This document shows positions 60,001 to 62,462 of a stretch of 64,000 bases of DNA, in pieces. Where the stretch lies: the NCBI GenBank assembly GCA_023362775.1, contig JALMGJ010000029.1, positions 1,268,001 through 1,332,000 on the forward strand, in the 5' to 3' direction. The translations under genes and the position numbers were made by a program. The notes beneath the pieces are model-generated. The model was not told the DNA's origin, made no database searches, and was given only the letters and a program-made list of their open reading frames with translations. Source of the DNA: Charina bottae. Lineage: Eukaryota > Chordata > Lepidosauria > Squamata > Charinaidae. Numbering within the stretch: the stretch's first letter is position 1; each line of letters begins with the position of its first letter.

Positions 60001-62389
60001 GGGGAAGGAGATGTTACGGAGACCGCAGGCGAGGAAGGAGGGGGCGCCTTCCAGGGGGAAAGGCGCGTTCTCAGGGCGGAAGACCTTGGGCGCCCAGGCA
60101 AGAGGGTCAGGCCGGATCCGCCTTGAGTTGCAGGAGTTTTTCCCTCAGAGCCTGTTGGCTTAGCTCAGATTGGCAGGATTTTCTGTATGCGTTAGATTCA
60201 GTAAAGAACTAGAGCTTCATCTCGAGCTCAGCGTGGTTTCTTCGCCTAAACCCTGACACATCTCTACTTTGAACCAGAAGGCTCTATCTTCCTGGATGAA
60301 ATTTTGCAAGACAAGGACCAGCTTGGTTCATGGTTCTTAACAGTTTTCAGGAGAGGTCCCTAGGTTCCTAGAAGCCATGGACTGCCTACTTAGTGGCTGT
60401 ATGTTTTTAAACAGCTTGATATGGAAAACGTATACTTGTTCATGGACTTGACACTTTCTCATATCCATTAAAGGACACTTTCCAGGTTTTACTTTTAAGT
60501 CAGATGGACTTGCTCTCCCTTCCATGCAGGCATATCCATGCACTGATTTCAGCAAAACATCTCACTATTGACTGTCATTTAAATTTTTTACCACCCTATC
60601 ACTAAGCATCTTCAGGATATTTTTGTATACTTTCCCATTAAAAAAAAAAGCCCAGTTCCTTCATGAAGTTTTATATTTCTTATTGTGAAGCCATCTGAAT
60701 AATTAGCAGTGTTGATCTTCACTTACATTTAAAATCACCTTTCTGGTAGCAGTCACTTTGGCTGGATATATAAGAGAACAGACTTGATGCACTTTTTTTG
60801 GGGGGGGGGGGCTTCGAGTCAATCTTGGCCACTACATCAAACTGGCCGTCTGACATGCCTTAGTAAAGATAAAAGTTTTCCCCTGCACAGTCATGTCCGA
60901 CTCTAGGGGCCGGTGCTCATCTCCGTTTGTTAGCCGAAGAGCCAGCGTTGTCCGAAGACGCTTCCACGGTCATGTGGCCGGCATGACGCACGCAGAACGC
61001 TGTTACCTTCCCACCGAAGTGGTACCTATTCATCTACTTGCATTTGCATGCTTTCGAATTGCTGGATTGGCAAGAGCTGGAGCTAGTGCGGGAGCTCACT
61101 CTGTCACGCGGGACTAGGGATTCGAACCTCCGAACTTGCAATCTTCCGATCGACAAGCCTGGCGTCTTACCCGCTGAGCCATCACTGACCTGCCTTACTT
61201 GCAGCTTAATAAAGATAAAGTGCCTCTGAAATCTGCTGTAGCCATCCTGCCTAAAGCAGACTCTGAGTTTCTTATCTGTCTAACAATTATTTGTTGGACT
61301 TCTTGCCATCTTTTTCAGCTTTTCTGGAATAGTGCATAAAGTCCTTCCCTTTTGCGCTAATTATGCCACCTCCCTTTAAACAGGGTCCACAATGCAGACC
61401 CTAACGGGGGTTTTCTGCTCTCCTTGCAGGGAGTCACCACCTGGTTTATCAATTAGCAGACAGAGCAATATTTGAGCAGACCATCCCTTTATCTGCTGCT
61501 CTCTGCTGGCGTGCCCTTCTGTCAGGCCGGGATATGGCCCCGACCTTCATAAAGCATCACTATGTTGATGTCCATGTGAGGGCTTTGGAGCTGAGGGTTA
61601 TATCCTCCACTTCCCGTTAGATGGGCACCCTGCCCCAGCCTCCGGGTTCTACCGATCCCTTTGTGCGATGCACGGAATCTGTGAAGAAGAAAATCTGTTT
61701 CTCTGTACGTCTGGTGCTTTGAATGGTCTTCTCCGCATTTGCCCAGCAAACCTACCCTTCTTCCCCTTTCCAAATGCTGACTCAGCCAGTATGTTTTGTT
61801 TTTTTCCATGCTGCTCTGGGAAACTGAGGGACACACACCCAGGAGTGCGCATGCTGCTGGAGTGTGCTTTCTATACTAAAACTCACCTTCAGCTCTAGAA
61901 GGTTCTGAGAAAGGCTTGCAGAGTGAGACAAAACCCACATGGGGAAATGTGCAGATAAGCTTTTGGGAAACCACCACCACAAGCAACCTTGGTTTCCTGA
62001 TGGCCAAACATGTCCCATTCCCACAAGCTCAGCCACGGCTTCCCAATTCACAAGGGGTTCACTGCTCATGCTGCACCTTGCTCGCTCACTGCTTCTGCAT
62101 ACCGAAATCAACATTGATGGCTGTCAGCTGACCTTGGCTTATTGTACGGGATCTAAATTTTATAGCTGAGGAAATAGAGATTGTTTTTAACAGGAAAAAG
62201 CAACCAAAACTTGGCTTCTTTTTTTTTTTTCAGAGAGAAGTATCATGAATGCTCCCAAGACTTCCACAAGGCCTTTCTGCAACAGGATAAAAACAGAGAA
62301 GGCTGCATATCGGTGGACAGCCTACGTAAGATACTGGAAGACTTCCACTGTTGCCTTGGCTATGAACAGTACAGTGAACTTCTATACAG
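3971..62389 (+). CDS. EFCAB6: EFCAB6 partial gene, 13 internal exons spanning ~58 kb
   Basis: Thirteen plus-strand exons with AG/GT boundaries join into one open frame of about 628 codons, and all splice phases agree. The product is a run of EF-hand pairs separated by linkers, collinear with roughly the central 40 percent of human EFCAB6 as I remember it (blocks such as LACEQAH, KEFEKLW, YLDF, AEECL). The family is known for many, mostly degenerate, EF-hands, for binding PARK7/DJ-1, for repression of the androgen receptor in testis, and as a reported inner protein of sperm doublet microtubules. Those roles are established for mammals and only inferred here. One loop (exons 1-2) is canonical for calcium; exon 9 first loop and exon 12 are near-canonical, the others lack key ligands. 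First and last exons, promoter and poly(A) site are outside the window. Confidence 0.93.
4470..4545 (+). mobile_element. SINE/BovB-type 3' tail
   Basis: ccgttgggggagatgggcgg followed by tcatataaat and taaataaataaa is the 3' tail shared by squamate tRNA-derived SINEs. The head is missing. Confidence 0.6.
4575..4657 (+). repeat. (TC)n and (TATC)n microsatellite
   Basis: A TC run at 4575-4593 is followed by about 13 TATC units to 4652. It lies directly upstream of a SINE head. Confidence 0.95.
4662..5195 (+). mobile_element. Sauria-type tRNA SINE with internally amplified ~102-bp segment
   Basis: The head reads tggtgtagtggttaaggcag with a B-box-like gggagttctagtcccgcc, typical of squamate Sauria SINEs. 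The body segment (gttctagtcccgcc ... gaccttgggccagtc ... ctaggaaggagccaat) is repeated about four times, with gttctag at 4710, 4811, 4913 and 5017, a period of 101-104 bp. The element then runs through one normal 3' end (gccaggtaaactgcaaggac ... gagaatcggacatgattgaa) to an A-run at 5185-5195. A normal copy has a single such segment. Confidence 0.85.
5225..5400 (+). mobile_element. CR1-like LINE 3' end
   Basis: Reads gctgtctcaggtgatggtgg ... ttcacgggaggtgcttaaac ... ggaggactagatgatttccc ... ctctataattctgta, the usual order of the CR1 3' UTR. No coding part remains. Confidence 0.7.
5520..5640. repeat. Short foldback repeat
   Basis: The motif ttggcttccttc is inverted as gaaggaagccaa about 12 bp downstream. 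An outer ccagctgatc occurs near both edges. Probably a MITE remnant; the family is not recognised. Confidence 0.45.
6366..6499. mobile_element. Palindromic hAT-type MITE, 134 bp
   Basis: Begins cagtgtttttcaacctcagc and ends with its complement gctgaggttgagaaacacag. The middle is gaagtccacacatct paired with its inverse. Flanks atctaaag (6358-6365) and atctcaag (6500-6507) are a 7/8 target duplication. Confidence 0.85.
7395..7620 (+). mobile_element. tRNA-derived SINE
   Basis: The head ggcagcatggcggagtggtg and the block aacccaggttcagtcccc resemble a tRNA A/B box. The body then has the ttgacctgggatcac and gcccaacctgcctcacagat blocks seen in Sauria-type SINEs. The right end runs into the L1 insertion site. 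Confidence 0.65.
7639..8310 (+). mobile_element. 5'-truncated L1 LINE, ORF2 C-terminus
   Basis: The duplication agaatatttcctatg lies at both ends (7624-7638 and 8311-8325). The insert encodes the L1 ORF2 C-terminal region: IAKEFWTEIYSLM, AARLLYAQNWKNRSVPTIQ, then after one in-frame TAA WMLKLLEMAENDKLT, and WGFDD with a stop at 8018-8020. The 3' UTR is rich in TTTTC repeats (8184-8280) and ends aaacttaaaaaaaaa. Confidence 0.88.
8519..8570 (-). mobile_element. 5S-rRNA-derived SINE fragment
   Basis: gtttcccatccaagtactaaccaggtc is the reverse complement of the internal promoter region of 5S rRNA (gacctggttagtacttgga). Too short and degenerate for a 5S gene; the same family appears at 22375 and 35490. 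Confidence 0.55.
8820..9505 (-). mobile_element. L2/CR1-clade LINE reverse transcriptase remnant
   Basis: On the minus strand the translation carries the C-terminal RT motifs of this group: SNRLQLNPSQTEWLWVSG (9120-9170), then after frame changes VTSHMDYYNALYIGLPLK and KLQLVQNYYD (8828-8910). At least one frameshift separates these parts, so it is inactive. Confidence 0.8.
9840..10007 (+). CDS. EFCAB6: EFCAB6 exon 2 (168 nt), EF-hand pair
   Basis: Acceptor tttttag, donor gtaagtgt, phase 0 at both ends, 56 codons. With the DR at the end of exon 1 it makes the loop DRNQDGKITRNE: D1, N3, D5, G6, I8 and E12 are all present, so this is the best calcium-binding site in the window. The second hand (DPEHTGHLSYNK) has lysine where E12 should be and is probably structural. 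Human EFCAB6 has the same pair arrangement here (ELRRIL / EFRYIL helix, then DP-x2-TG). Confidence 0.95.
10008..11573. other. Intron 2-3
   Basis: Only a short TIR-bearing repeat at 10834-10943 is recognised. The rest, 10008-10830 and 10950-11573, shows no gene or repeat I can name. Confidence 0.55.
10834..10943. mobile_element. Short TIR element, tgtctgcagggt family
   Basis: Ends with inverted termini gtgtctgcagggtgtggta and taccctacagacacc. The core is gcttcaatcacaccgtcatg then gctgccatcttga. Related copies: 2517-2665, 16548-16626, 23537-23609, 28539-28618, 41320-41420 and 46829-46999. Superfamily not determined. Confidence 0.55.
11574..11645 (+). CDS. EFCAB6: EFCAB6 exon 3 (72 nt), inter-EF linker
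   Basis: Short phase 0-0 exon between an acceptor ending aattag and the donor gtaagta. It encodes 24 residues, lysine- and serine-rich, ending LEAWNI. The human protein has a similar linker ending in LLAWDSV at this point. It lies only 124 bp from the next exon. No domain is visible; it connects two EF-hand pairs. Confidence 0.85.
11770..11930 (+). CDS. EFCAB6: EFCAB6 exon 4 (161 nt), EF-hand
   Basis: The acceptor is gttag at 11765-11769. The next AG, in gcag, would put a stop in frame, so 11770 is the start. The donor is gtaagt. It encodes 53 codons plus two bases of a split alanine codon. The loop DPRSDGIISRNN has D1, D5 and G6 but asparagine at 12, so calcium binding is doubtful. The exiting helix and CPSLSDKHF match the human block CPFLTNAHF. 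Confidence 0.93.
12570..12690 (-). mobile_element. CR1 LINE 3' tip, minus strand
   Basis: tagaatcacagagttggaag followed by agaccactgagcccatcttg is the reverse complement of the CR1 terminus. The insertion is partial. Confidence 0.65.
12751..13823. mobile_element. hAT-type element carrying a minisatellite (copy A, 1,073 bp)
   Basis: Flanked by a perfect 8-bp duplication atctatgg (12743-12750, 13824-13831). Termini are cagagctttccaaac and its partner gtttggaaagctctg. A short left arm (gacacactctta...) leads into a tandem repeat from about 12830 to 13745. The right arm (cgacacacccagacactgca) follows. No transposase is encoded; it is non-autonomous. Confidence 0.9.
12830..13745 (+). repeat. 56/61-bp minisatellite, about 16 units
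   Basis: Unit: caggtttggaggcagc, (c/a/g)aggcacaaggcaggcact, aggacctgcgtggaatc, then either acag (56 bp) or ctggcaggg (61 bp). Units vary by CpG transitions (cgtgg, cgcgg, catgg). Wholly inside the hAT-type element. Confidence 0.93.
14167..14507 (-). mobile_element. tRNA-derived SINE, minus strand
   Basis: The reverse complement has the tRNA-like head gggcgtggtggctcagcggg with a ggaggttcgaatcccta-type B box, a conserved body (agcatgcaaatgcaa, ggaagcgtcttcggacaacg) and a cctttacctttaccttta tail. Also at 15605, 28618, 31881, 46111, 58411 and 60863. Confidence 0.85.
14543..14821. repeat. Foldback repeat with ~97-bp arms
   Basis: Left arm 14543-14639 and right arm 14722-14821 are near-perfect inverted repeats around an 82-bp spacer. 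A 16-bp sequence ccattatatcttcctga occurs before the left arm (14507-14522) and again before the right arm (14707-14722). Family not recognised. Confidence 0.8.
15175..15347 (+). mobile_element. Penelope terminal fragment inserted in the Penelope remnant
   Basis: A 173-bp insert is flanked by the 13-bp duplication agaagaagatgaa (15162-15174, 15348-15360). It contains ctgaagaagctccttggata then aggagcgaaacg and ends ctggatgactgagaacctt then catagac, a terminal block found again at 55511-55706 and 58693-58808. Removing it restores the RT reading frame across the junction. Confidence 0.82.
15233..15264 (+). ncRNA. Hammerhead-ribozyme-like motif
   Basis: Reads CTGAAGA (CUGANGA core), a 7-bp stem gctcctt/aaggagc with a ggat loop, then GAAAC. 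Penelope-like elements are known to carry hammerhead motifs in their terminal repeats. An extra A between the core and stem II departs from the consensus, and stems I and III are weak, so activity is uncertain. Confidence 0.4.
15605..15944 (+). mobile_element. tRNA-derived SINE with perfect target duplication
   Basis: Flanked by tactccacaat (15594-15604 and 15945-15955). Complete from the ggggcgtggtggctcagtgg head to the poly-G then cctttacctttacctttt tail. Confidence 0.9.
16548..16626. mobile_element. Short TIR element, deleted copy
   Basis: Termini acctgcagggtgtggtcaaa and gaaccctgcagacaccc are clear inverted repeats around a 35-bp middle with ggccatggtggtgcgatgg. Confidence 0.5.
17629..17898. 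mobile_element. hAT-type MITE, 270 bp
   Basis: Flanked by the perfect 8-bp duplication ccttaatg (17621-17628, 17899-17906). Termini cagagctttccaaactgtgt and ctttggaaagccctg; the interior is GC-rich with repeated gtgtcgcgacaca and cggcgacacaccaacggc blocks. Same terminal family as the minisatellite-bearing elements. Confidence 0.9.
19395..19825. mobile_element. DNA transposon-like MITE
   Basis: Inverted ends acaggtagtctttgcttaat and gttaagcaaggactacctgt, with internal ttaacgacc-type sub-repeats in both halves. No target duplication could be read. It resembles a common squamate repeat I cannot assign to a superfamily. Confidence 0.6.
19881..20022. mobile_element. Palindromic hAT-type MITE
   Basis: cagtgtttctcaaccttggc at left is mirrored by gttgagaaacactg at right. 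Flanks ctctagaa and gtctagag agree at 6 of 8 positions. The centre has an extra partial duplication of tctgggagttgaagtcc. Confidence 0.85.
20430..20849 (+). mobile_element. BovB (RTE) LINE 3' end, open frame retained
   Basis: Target duplication aagtggacctt at 20419-20429 and 20850-20860. The body reads the BovB 3' sequence (gaaggctgagcgccgaagag, gagagtcccttggactgcaa, ctccaatactttggccacct, gagtcggacacgact) and ends in an AAC repeat. It encodes an uninterrupted C-terminal ORF of about 130 residues (KLKLQYFGHLMR, RRGRQRMRWLDSI). It is 5'-truncated. Confidence 0.93.
22118..22288 (+). CDS. EFCAB6: EFCAB6 exon 5 (171 nt), end of EF-hand pair and linker
   Basis: Acceptor cacacag, donor gtagcc. One base completes the split alanine codon; 56 codons follow, then two bases of a split arginine. 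The first half (LYQKYQDDTTEGVLYKMLLH) is the second, degenerate hand of the pair begun in exon 4. The rest is a polar linker rich in P, E, Q and K ending ADLPD, equivalent to human QPDLSE. The preceding intron is over 10 kb. Confidence 0.9.
22375..22610 (+). mobile_element. 5S-rRNA-derived SINE
   Basis: Contains actaagcagggtcagacctg then gttagcagctgggaggaagacca, which follows the 5S rRNA internal promoter. A non-5S body (aggcagcaatagcacaccac) and a cttgactcaaagg block follow. It is diverged and is not a 5S gene. Confidence 0.75.
22828..22962. mobile_element. Palindromic hAT-type MITE, 135 bp
   Basis: The cleanest member of the family: perfect 8-bp duplication ttctagcc (22820-22827, 22963-22970). 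Arms run from cagtgtttctaagccttggc to the mirrored gccaaggcttagaagcactg around ccagccttgctggctgg. Confidence 0.92.
23537..23609. mobile_element. Short TIR element, right part
   Basis: gcttcaatcacaccatcgca followed by ccactttgactttttgggcc and ataccctgtggacaccc matches the right half of the 10834 family. The left half is missing. Confidence 0.5.
23632..23803 (+). CDS. EFCAB6: EFCAB6 exon 6 (172 nt), EF-hand
   Basis: Acceptor ccaattttag, donor gtaaat. One base completes arginine, then 57 codons end in phase 0. It encodes a basic helical stretch (KVLERLREGILHQE) and the first hand AFLAYNKQASGKLSKTDF. The loop keeps G6 but lacks D1, D5 and E12, so it is structural. The match to human is weak in the first half and clear around GK(L/I)-x3-DF(R/K)K. 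Confidence 0.88.
24197..24439. mobile_element. hAT-type MITE, 243 bp
   Basis: Perfect duplication gtttagca (24189-24196, 24440-24447). Left end cagtgctttctaaagtgc is diverged; right end gcgacacacagtttggaaag then ctatg. The GC-rich interior includes cacaccaaactgtgtgttgc. Related to 17629 and 49886. Confidence 0.85.
24630..24715 (+). mobile_element. SINE/BovB-type 3' tail
   Basis: ccgcccagagtcctctttgg then gggagatggtgcggtgataa and a taaaataaataaa tail. Headless copy. Confidence 0.55.
24720..24842 (+). mobile_element. CR1 LINE 3' tip
   Basis: gtggactagaagacctccaa then ggtcccttccaaccctatga and ctctatgattctatgg is the standard CR1 terminus. Confidence 0.75.
25735..25849 (+). CDS. EFCAB6: EFCAB6 exon 7 (115 nt), EF-hand
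   Basis: Acceptor ctgacag, donor gtgagc. It encodes 38 codons plus one base of a split aspartate. LLEDIQMPMGDDHF and LSYLDFVAIFE match the human VLEDTGMPMDDDQY and MSYLDFAAGFE closely. It finishes the hand that starts in exon 6 and adds a second hand without an acidic loop. Confidence 0.94.
27547..27639 (+). repeat. (GGAA)n microsatellite, about 23 units
   Basis: Uninterrupted AAGG/GGAA units for about 93 bp, ending ggacggact. Confidence 0.97.
28539..28618. mobile_element. Short TIR element, truncated by SINE
   Basis: aaggtgtctgtagggagagg then gcgatcgaagccctgcccc matches the left half of the 10834 family. It is interrupted by the SINE body starting near 28618. Confidence 0.45.
28618..28785 (+). 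mobile_element. tRNA-derived SINE, 5'-truncated
   Basis: Starts in mid-body (gttccgcgcgcgtcatgccg) and runs through ggaagcgtcttcggacaacg to gcggggggaacctttacctt. The tRNA head is missing. Confidence 0.8.
30226..30341 (+). CDS. EFCAB6: EFCAB6 exon 8 (116 nt), linker exon
   Basis: Acceptor atttcag, donor gtaatt. Two bases complete aspartate, then 38 codons end in phase 0. The first half is a cysteine-containing linker (five cysteines in the exon). The second half, HFMSAEECLSQYSDKLAEEYG, aligns with the human HFITAEECLKLF block. It leads into the EF-hand of the next exon. Confidence 0.88.
31061..31374 (-). mobile_element. RTE/BovB-related LINE 3' end, minus strand
   Basis: Target duplication tctctgagccct at 31049-31060 and 31375-31386. 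On the minus strand it encodes KLKYFGHIMRRQDTLEKMLM and GRPRARWMDDI, the same C-terminal motifs as BovB but clearly diverged from the copy at 20430. It ends in an AAC repeat (gttgttgttg on plus). Confidence 0.85.
31762..31864. mobile_element. Palindromic hAT-type MITE, deleted centre
   Basis: cagtgtttttcaaacttggc mirrored by gccaagtttgaaaaaccctg. The central ccagc palindrome is truncated. Flanks ggataaat and ggataaac are a 7/8 duplication. Confidence 0.85.
31881..32212 (+). mobile_element. tRNA-derived SINE
   Basis: Duplication aaactatcagct (31869-31880, 32213-32224). Complete head ggggtgtggtggctcagcgg, body and cctttacctttt tail. It abuts the MITE at 31864. Confidence 0.88.
32601..32836 (+). 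CDS. EFCAB6: EFCAB6 exon 9 (236 nt), EF-hand pair
   Basis: Acceptor ccctactag, donor gtaaga, 78 codons plus two bases. The first loop DRNSDGIITMLD has D1, N3, D5, G6 and I8 with aspartate at 12. That is near-canonical, and D12 often favours magnesium. The second hand (NETSTLNYPEFLQLF) is degenerate. The pair aligns with human AFFKTDADRDGIINMHDL and LNFREFQNL. This is the largest exon in the window. Confidence 0.95.
34240..34765 (+). mobile_element. CR1-like LINE 3' end
   Basis: Carries gaagacaggctgaaagaact, attcagcctggagaaaa, aactctttttcactggcaca, gagaagaagctggacaacca and ggttgggctggatgagcccc then ccaactctgcaattctagga. This is the CR1 3' UTR order. It is heavily diverged. Confidence 0.75.
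35490..35700 (-). mobile_element. 5S-rRNA-derived SINE, minus strand
   Basis: ccatccaagtactgaccaca then tctgaccctgcc is the reverse complement of the 5S internal promoter. The flanking ctcctttgagtagagctcaa block matches the SINE body seen at 22565-22600. Confidence 0.65.
38042..38138 (+). CDS. EFCAB6: EFCAB6 exon 10 (97 or 91 nt), alternative acceptors
   Basis: Donor gtaaga at 38139. Two AGs six bases apart, tttctgag|acccag|acgg, both keep the frame, so the exon may begin at 38042 or 38048; CAG at 38047 is the better consensus. The difference is two residues (Pro-Arg). It encodes ADADLACEQAHCYLSIKAQN and then RWADLAM, a helical linker matching human ADSELACEQAHQYLVTKAKN almost residue for residue. 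Confidence 0.9.
38526..40633. mobile_element. hAT-type element carrying a minisatellite (copy B, 2,108 bp)
   Basis: Perfect 8-bp duplication ccctaaac (38518-38525, 40634-40641). Left arm cagagctttccaaacttttc, right arm cgacacacccagacattgca to gtttggaaagctctg. Between them is the same minisatellite as in copies A and C, here about 1.95 kb. A CAG/CAGC run (40549-40565) marks the right edge. No transposase. Confidence 0.92.
38595..40540 (+). repeat. 56/61-bp minisatellite, about 34 units
   Basis: Units of 56 bp (ggaatcacagcaggtttgg) alternate with 61-bp units (ggaatcctggcagggcaggtttgg). Many adjacent units are identical, and blocks of several units repeat as higher-order sets (for example 38779-38995 and 39633-39850). 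This points to recent expansion. Confidence 0.93.
41320..41420. mobile_element. Short TIR element, diverged copy
   Basis: Contains the core atggctgccgtcttgacttt and a right terminus gaccctcccgacacgctg. The left terminus is gtgagtcaaaaaaatcc, lacking the outer bases. Confidence 0.4.
42289..42407 (+). CDS. EFCAB6: EFCAB6 exon 11 (119 nt), EF-hand
   Basis: Acceptor tcttttag, donor gtaagg, 39 codons plus two bases. It encodes HFHEYDADGNAIVMKKDL and then CDIPVNPKEFEKLWT, matching the human FETD/EGNGILRRRDI and FDIPLTPREFEKLWA segments. The acidic loop DADGNAIVMKKD is shifted relative to a canonical loop, so calcium binding is uncertain. Confidence 0.95.
42907..44010 (-). mobile_element. L1 LINE 3' end, minus strand
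   Basis: On the minus strand the frame from about 43980 reads FCWVLNQEQENIPTKEEW, then KIMDLMQTDKLTNLI and WDPFIKYIQKEYNIK with a stop near 43780, the L1 ORF2 C-terminus. The A/G-rich 3' UTR, seen on plus as a TC-rich tract (43020-43500) and TTA repeats, ends in a T run at 42907-42917 that is the poly(A) tail. Confidence 0.8.
44180..44235 (-). repeat. tRNA-Thr(TGT)-like fragment
   Basis: The minus strand reads ccataactcttgccttgtaa then acagaaggttcctggttcaa accctgg, with an anticodon-loop-like cttgtaaac and a TPsiC-like ggttcaaaccc. There is no complete acceptor stem, so it is a SINE head or pseudogene rather than a tRNA gene. Confidence 0.5.
45640..45680 (+). mobile_element. 3' tip of tRNA-derived SINE
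   Basis: acgactgcacaaacgtgcag then ggggaacctttaccttttta is the last 40 bp of the family at 15605. Confidence 0.7.
46030..46085 (-). repeat. tRNA-like fragment, second copy
   Basis: Same sequence as 44180-44235 with changes: aactcttgccttttaaagag then aaggttcctagttcaaaacc. The upstream flank (cagggaaagaataaaaacaa) is also similar to the flank of the first copy, so both belong to one SINE family or duplication. Confidence 0.5.
46111..46448 (-). mobile_element. tRNA-derived SINE, minus strand
   Basis: Full length: gtaaaggttccccccgcaca tail on plus, ggaacgctgttacctaccca body, and head complement ccgctgagccaccatgcccc at the right. Confidence 0.85.
46829..46999. mobile_element. Short TIR element, diverged copy
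   Basis: Left ggtgccttcagggagtgtca then aaaaagtcaagatgg; core gaagccctgccctcttttaa then tgtgtggca; right tcccctgtggatgcc. Matches the order of the 10834 family. Confidence 0.45.
47387..47732. mobile_element. hAT element with internal short tandem repeat
   Basis: Perfect 8-bp duplication ccttagat (47379-47386, 47733-47740). Termini caggggtccccaacctgtgg and aaggttggggaccactg are a classic hAT/Charlie-type pair. The interior is about six units of roughly 33-45 bp built on cgcaattggctcctgcctgc and aaaccccgccccc. Confidence 0.9.
47964..48008 (+). repeat. (TG)n microsatellite
   Basis: About 22 uninterrupted TG units. Confidence 0.97.
48110..48960 (-). mobile_element. Sauria-type SINE with about eight copies of the ~103-bp segment, minus strand
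   Basis: The tRNA-like head complement (ccttaaccactagaccaaac) is at 48930-48950. To its left, gggactggcccaaggtcacc-cagccggctttc-gcctaaggcgggac-gaactctcagtctcctggtt repeats with a ~103-bp period. This is the same segment amplified at 4662-5195, in the opposite orientation. Confidence 0.88.
48988..49068 (+). repeat. (TG)n-rich tract with AT palindromes
   Basis: TG and TATG units flanked on both sides by aatatatatatt(atg). Confidence 0.9.
49084..49375 (+). pseudogene. LINE fragment with VVPVVVGALG motif
   Basis: The frame encodes EYEKLENYQGLKEELERM and then KVVPVVVGALGAVTPKLG followed by a stop, and after it SVQKSAMLGTAKILRRTLN. I recognise this from the C-terminal part of a group of non-LTR elements, possibly R4/Dong. 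The clade is a guess. Stops and truncation show it is dead. Confidence 0.5.
49886..50146. mobile_element. hAT-type MITE, 261 bp
   Basis: Perfect duplication atatagaa (49878-49885, 50147-50154). Same termini and GC-rich interior as 17629-17898 (cggcgacacaccaacggc twice). Confidence 0.92.
50619..50710. mobile_element. Palindromic hAT-type MITE, 92 bp
   Basis: Perfect duplication ggatagat (50611-50618, 50711-50718). One end (ccgtgtttctaag) has lost bases; the other, gccaaggttgagaaacaccg, is intact. Confidence 0.85.
51990..52760 (-). pseudogene. Non-LTR retrotransposon 3' end with C2H2 finger
   Basis: On the minus strand two overlapping frames encode ETKMLVYKAIVLPTLLYACE and LLERFHPRCLRKILQITWED (52440-52700), then RFKDTLKANLKKCNISIENW and CPHCGRLCGSRIGLYSHLRI (52046-52330). 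This is the C-terminal tail of a widespread RT/endonuclease LINE ending in a CCHH finger. A frameshift near 52420 joins the two parts, so it is inactive. Confidence 0.75.
53040..53228 (+). CDS. EFCAB6: EFCAB6 exon 12 (189 nt), EF-hand and linker
   Basis: Acceptor ttcaaag, donor gtaact. One base completes arginine, 62 codons follow, then two bases. The loop DLNAKGYITHQE has D1, N3, G6, I8 and E12 but lysine at 5, so it is near-canonical. The rest is a linker (NYPRFMEHYKREEKKHTDIN) that aligns with human YFNFMGHFTK and the following helix. The flanking introns are the two largest gaps after the exon 4-5 intron (10.6 and 9 kb). Confidence 0.94.
53325..55205. repeat. GC-rich composite repeat (1.9 kb)
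   Basis: Begins ctgaccatacgtcccgtttt then gaacgggactgtcccg and ends ccctgtcccgttttgccatc then ccgttttgttc, so cccgttttg-like sequence marks both edges. The interior is strongly GC- and CpG-rich. It has a 227-243 bp unit repeated about three times (ctggggggcttcagccgcac at 54201, 54428, and a variant at 54671), each with an internal inverted copy. Near the right edge are ggcggggtttgcaggcggga units like those in the hAT at 47387, in reverse orientation. Confidence 0.6.
55260..55440 (-). mobile_element. Sauria-type SINE, minus strand, unamplified
   Basis: The minus strand has the head (gagccagtttggtgtagtgg) and a single gggtgaccttgggccagtcc block. The BovB-like 3' part corresponds to tgactcctggtgactgccta on plus. 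A useful single-segment comparison for the two amplified copies. Confidence 0.75.
55511..55706. mobile_element. Penelope-like fragment, perfect 77-bp inverted repeat
   Basis: Flanked by tacgtgcagatttgt (55496-55510, 55707-55721). Arms 55511-55587 and 55589-55665 are exact inverse copies with one T between them. Each arm contains ctgaagaagctccttggata then aggagtgaaacg. The right side continues into ctggatgactgagaacctt then catcgac, the terminal block shared with 15175-15347. Confidence 0.88.
56011..56181. mobile_element. Palindromic hAT-type MITE with extra internal copy
   Basis: cagtgtttctcaacctcagc mirrored by gctgaggttgagaaatactg. Flanks ttctaaaa and gtctaaaa differ at one base. The middle carries the ccagc...gctgg palindrome plus a second tgctggctggggaattctgg. 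Confidence 0.85.
58411..58870 (+). mobile_element. tRNA-derived SINE with insertion
   Basis: Head gggtgtggtggctcagcggg and full body. Interrupted at 58693-58808 by a Penelope-like fragment, then resumes ccgacccctagagtcagaca to the acccttta tail. Confidence 0.88.
58693..58808 (+). mobile_element. Penelope terminal fragment inside the SINE
   Basis: 116-bp insert with a 14-bp duplication caccgacccctaga (58679-58692, 58809-58822). Its right part, gaaatccagttgacatgatt then ggatgactgagaaccttcat, is the same terminal block as at 15347 and 55706. The left part has imperfect tttgacatttt repeats. Confidence 0.85.
59979..60258 (+). mobile_element. Possible solo LTR
   Basis: Starts tgtgatggaatg and ends cctaaaccctgaca (TG...CA). 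Near the 3' end it has gttagattcagtaaagaact and tcgagctcagcgtggtttct, the layout of vertebrate Gypsy-type LTRs (poly(A) signal-like, then a short terminal segment). No matching target duplication was found and there is no internal domain. Confidence 0.45.
60863..61184 (-). mobile_element. tRNA-derived SINE, minus strand
   Basis: Duplications ctgacatgcctta (60850-60862) and ctgacctgcctta (61185-61197), 12 of 13 matching. The tail side on plus is taaagataaaagttttcccc and the head side is ccgctgagccatca. Confidence 0.87.
62234..62389 (+). CDS. EFCAB6: EFCAB6 exon 13 (156 nt), EF-hand, last exon in window
   Basis: The acceptor follows a ten-T run and cag (62231-62233); the donor is gttgtc, weaker than the others. 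One base completes arginine, 51 codons follow, then two bases left for an exon beyond the window. DFHKAFLQQDKNREGCISVD aligns with human DISKAFTKTDQSKTNYISIC. The loop lacks E12. The next exon should begin in phase 2. Confidence 0.92.
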
Positions 62390-62462
62390 GTTGTCATGTT
62401 TGACTCAGCTTCAATGGAACTAGGCTAATTTAGAAGACTGATTGTCTGTACAGTCTGTAGGC

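Larger units (their letters stand above)
53229..62233. other. Intron 12-13 (9.0 kb)
   Basis: Contents: GC-rich composite repeat 53325-55205, Sauria-type SINE 55260-55440 (minus), Penelope inverted repeat 55511-55706, palindromic hAT MITE 56011-56181, GT repeat 56822-56862, SINE 58411-58870 with an inserted Penelope piece, possible LTR 59979-60258 and SINE 60863-61184. Nothing recognised in 55725-56000, 56190-58400, 58880-59970, 60265-60860 and 61200-62230. Confidence 0.55.
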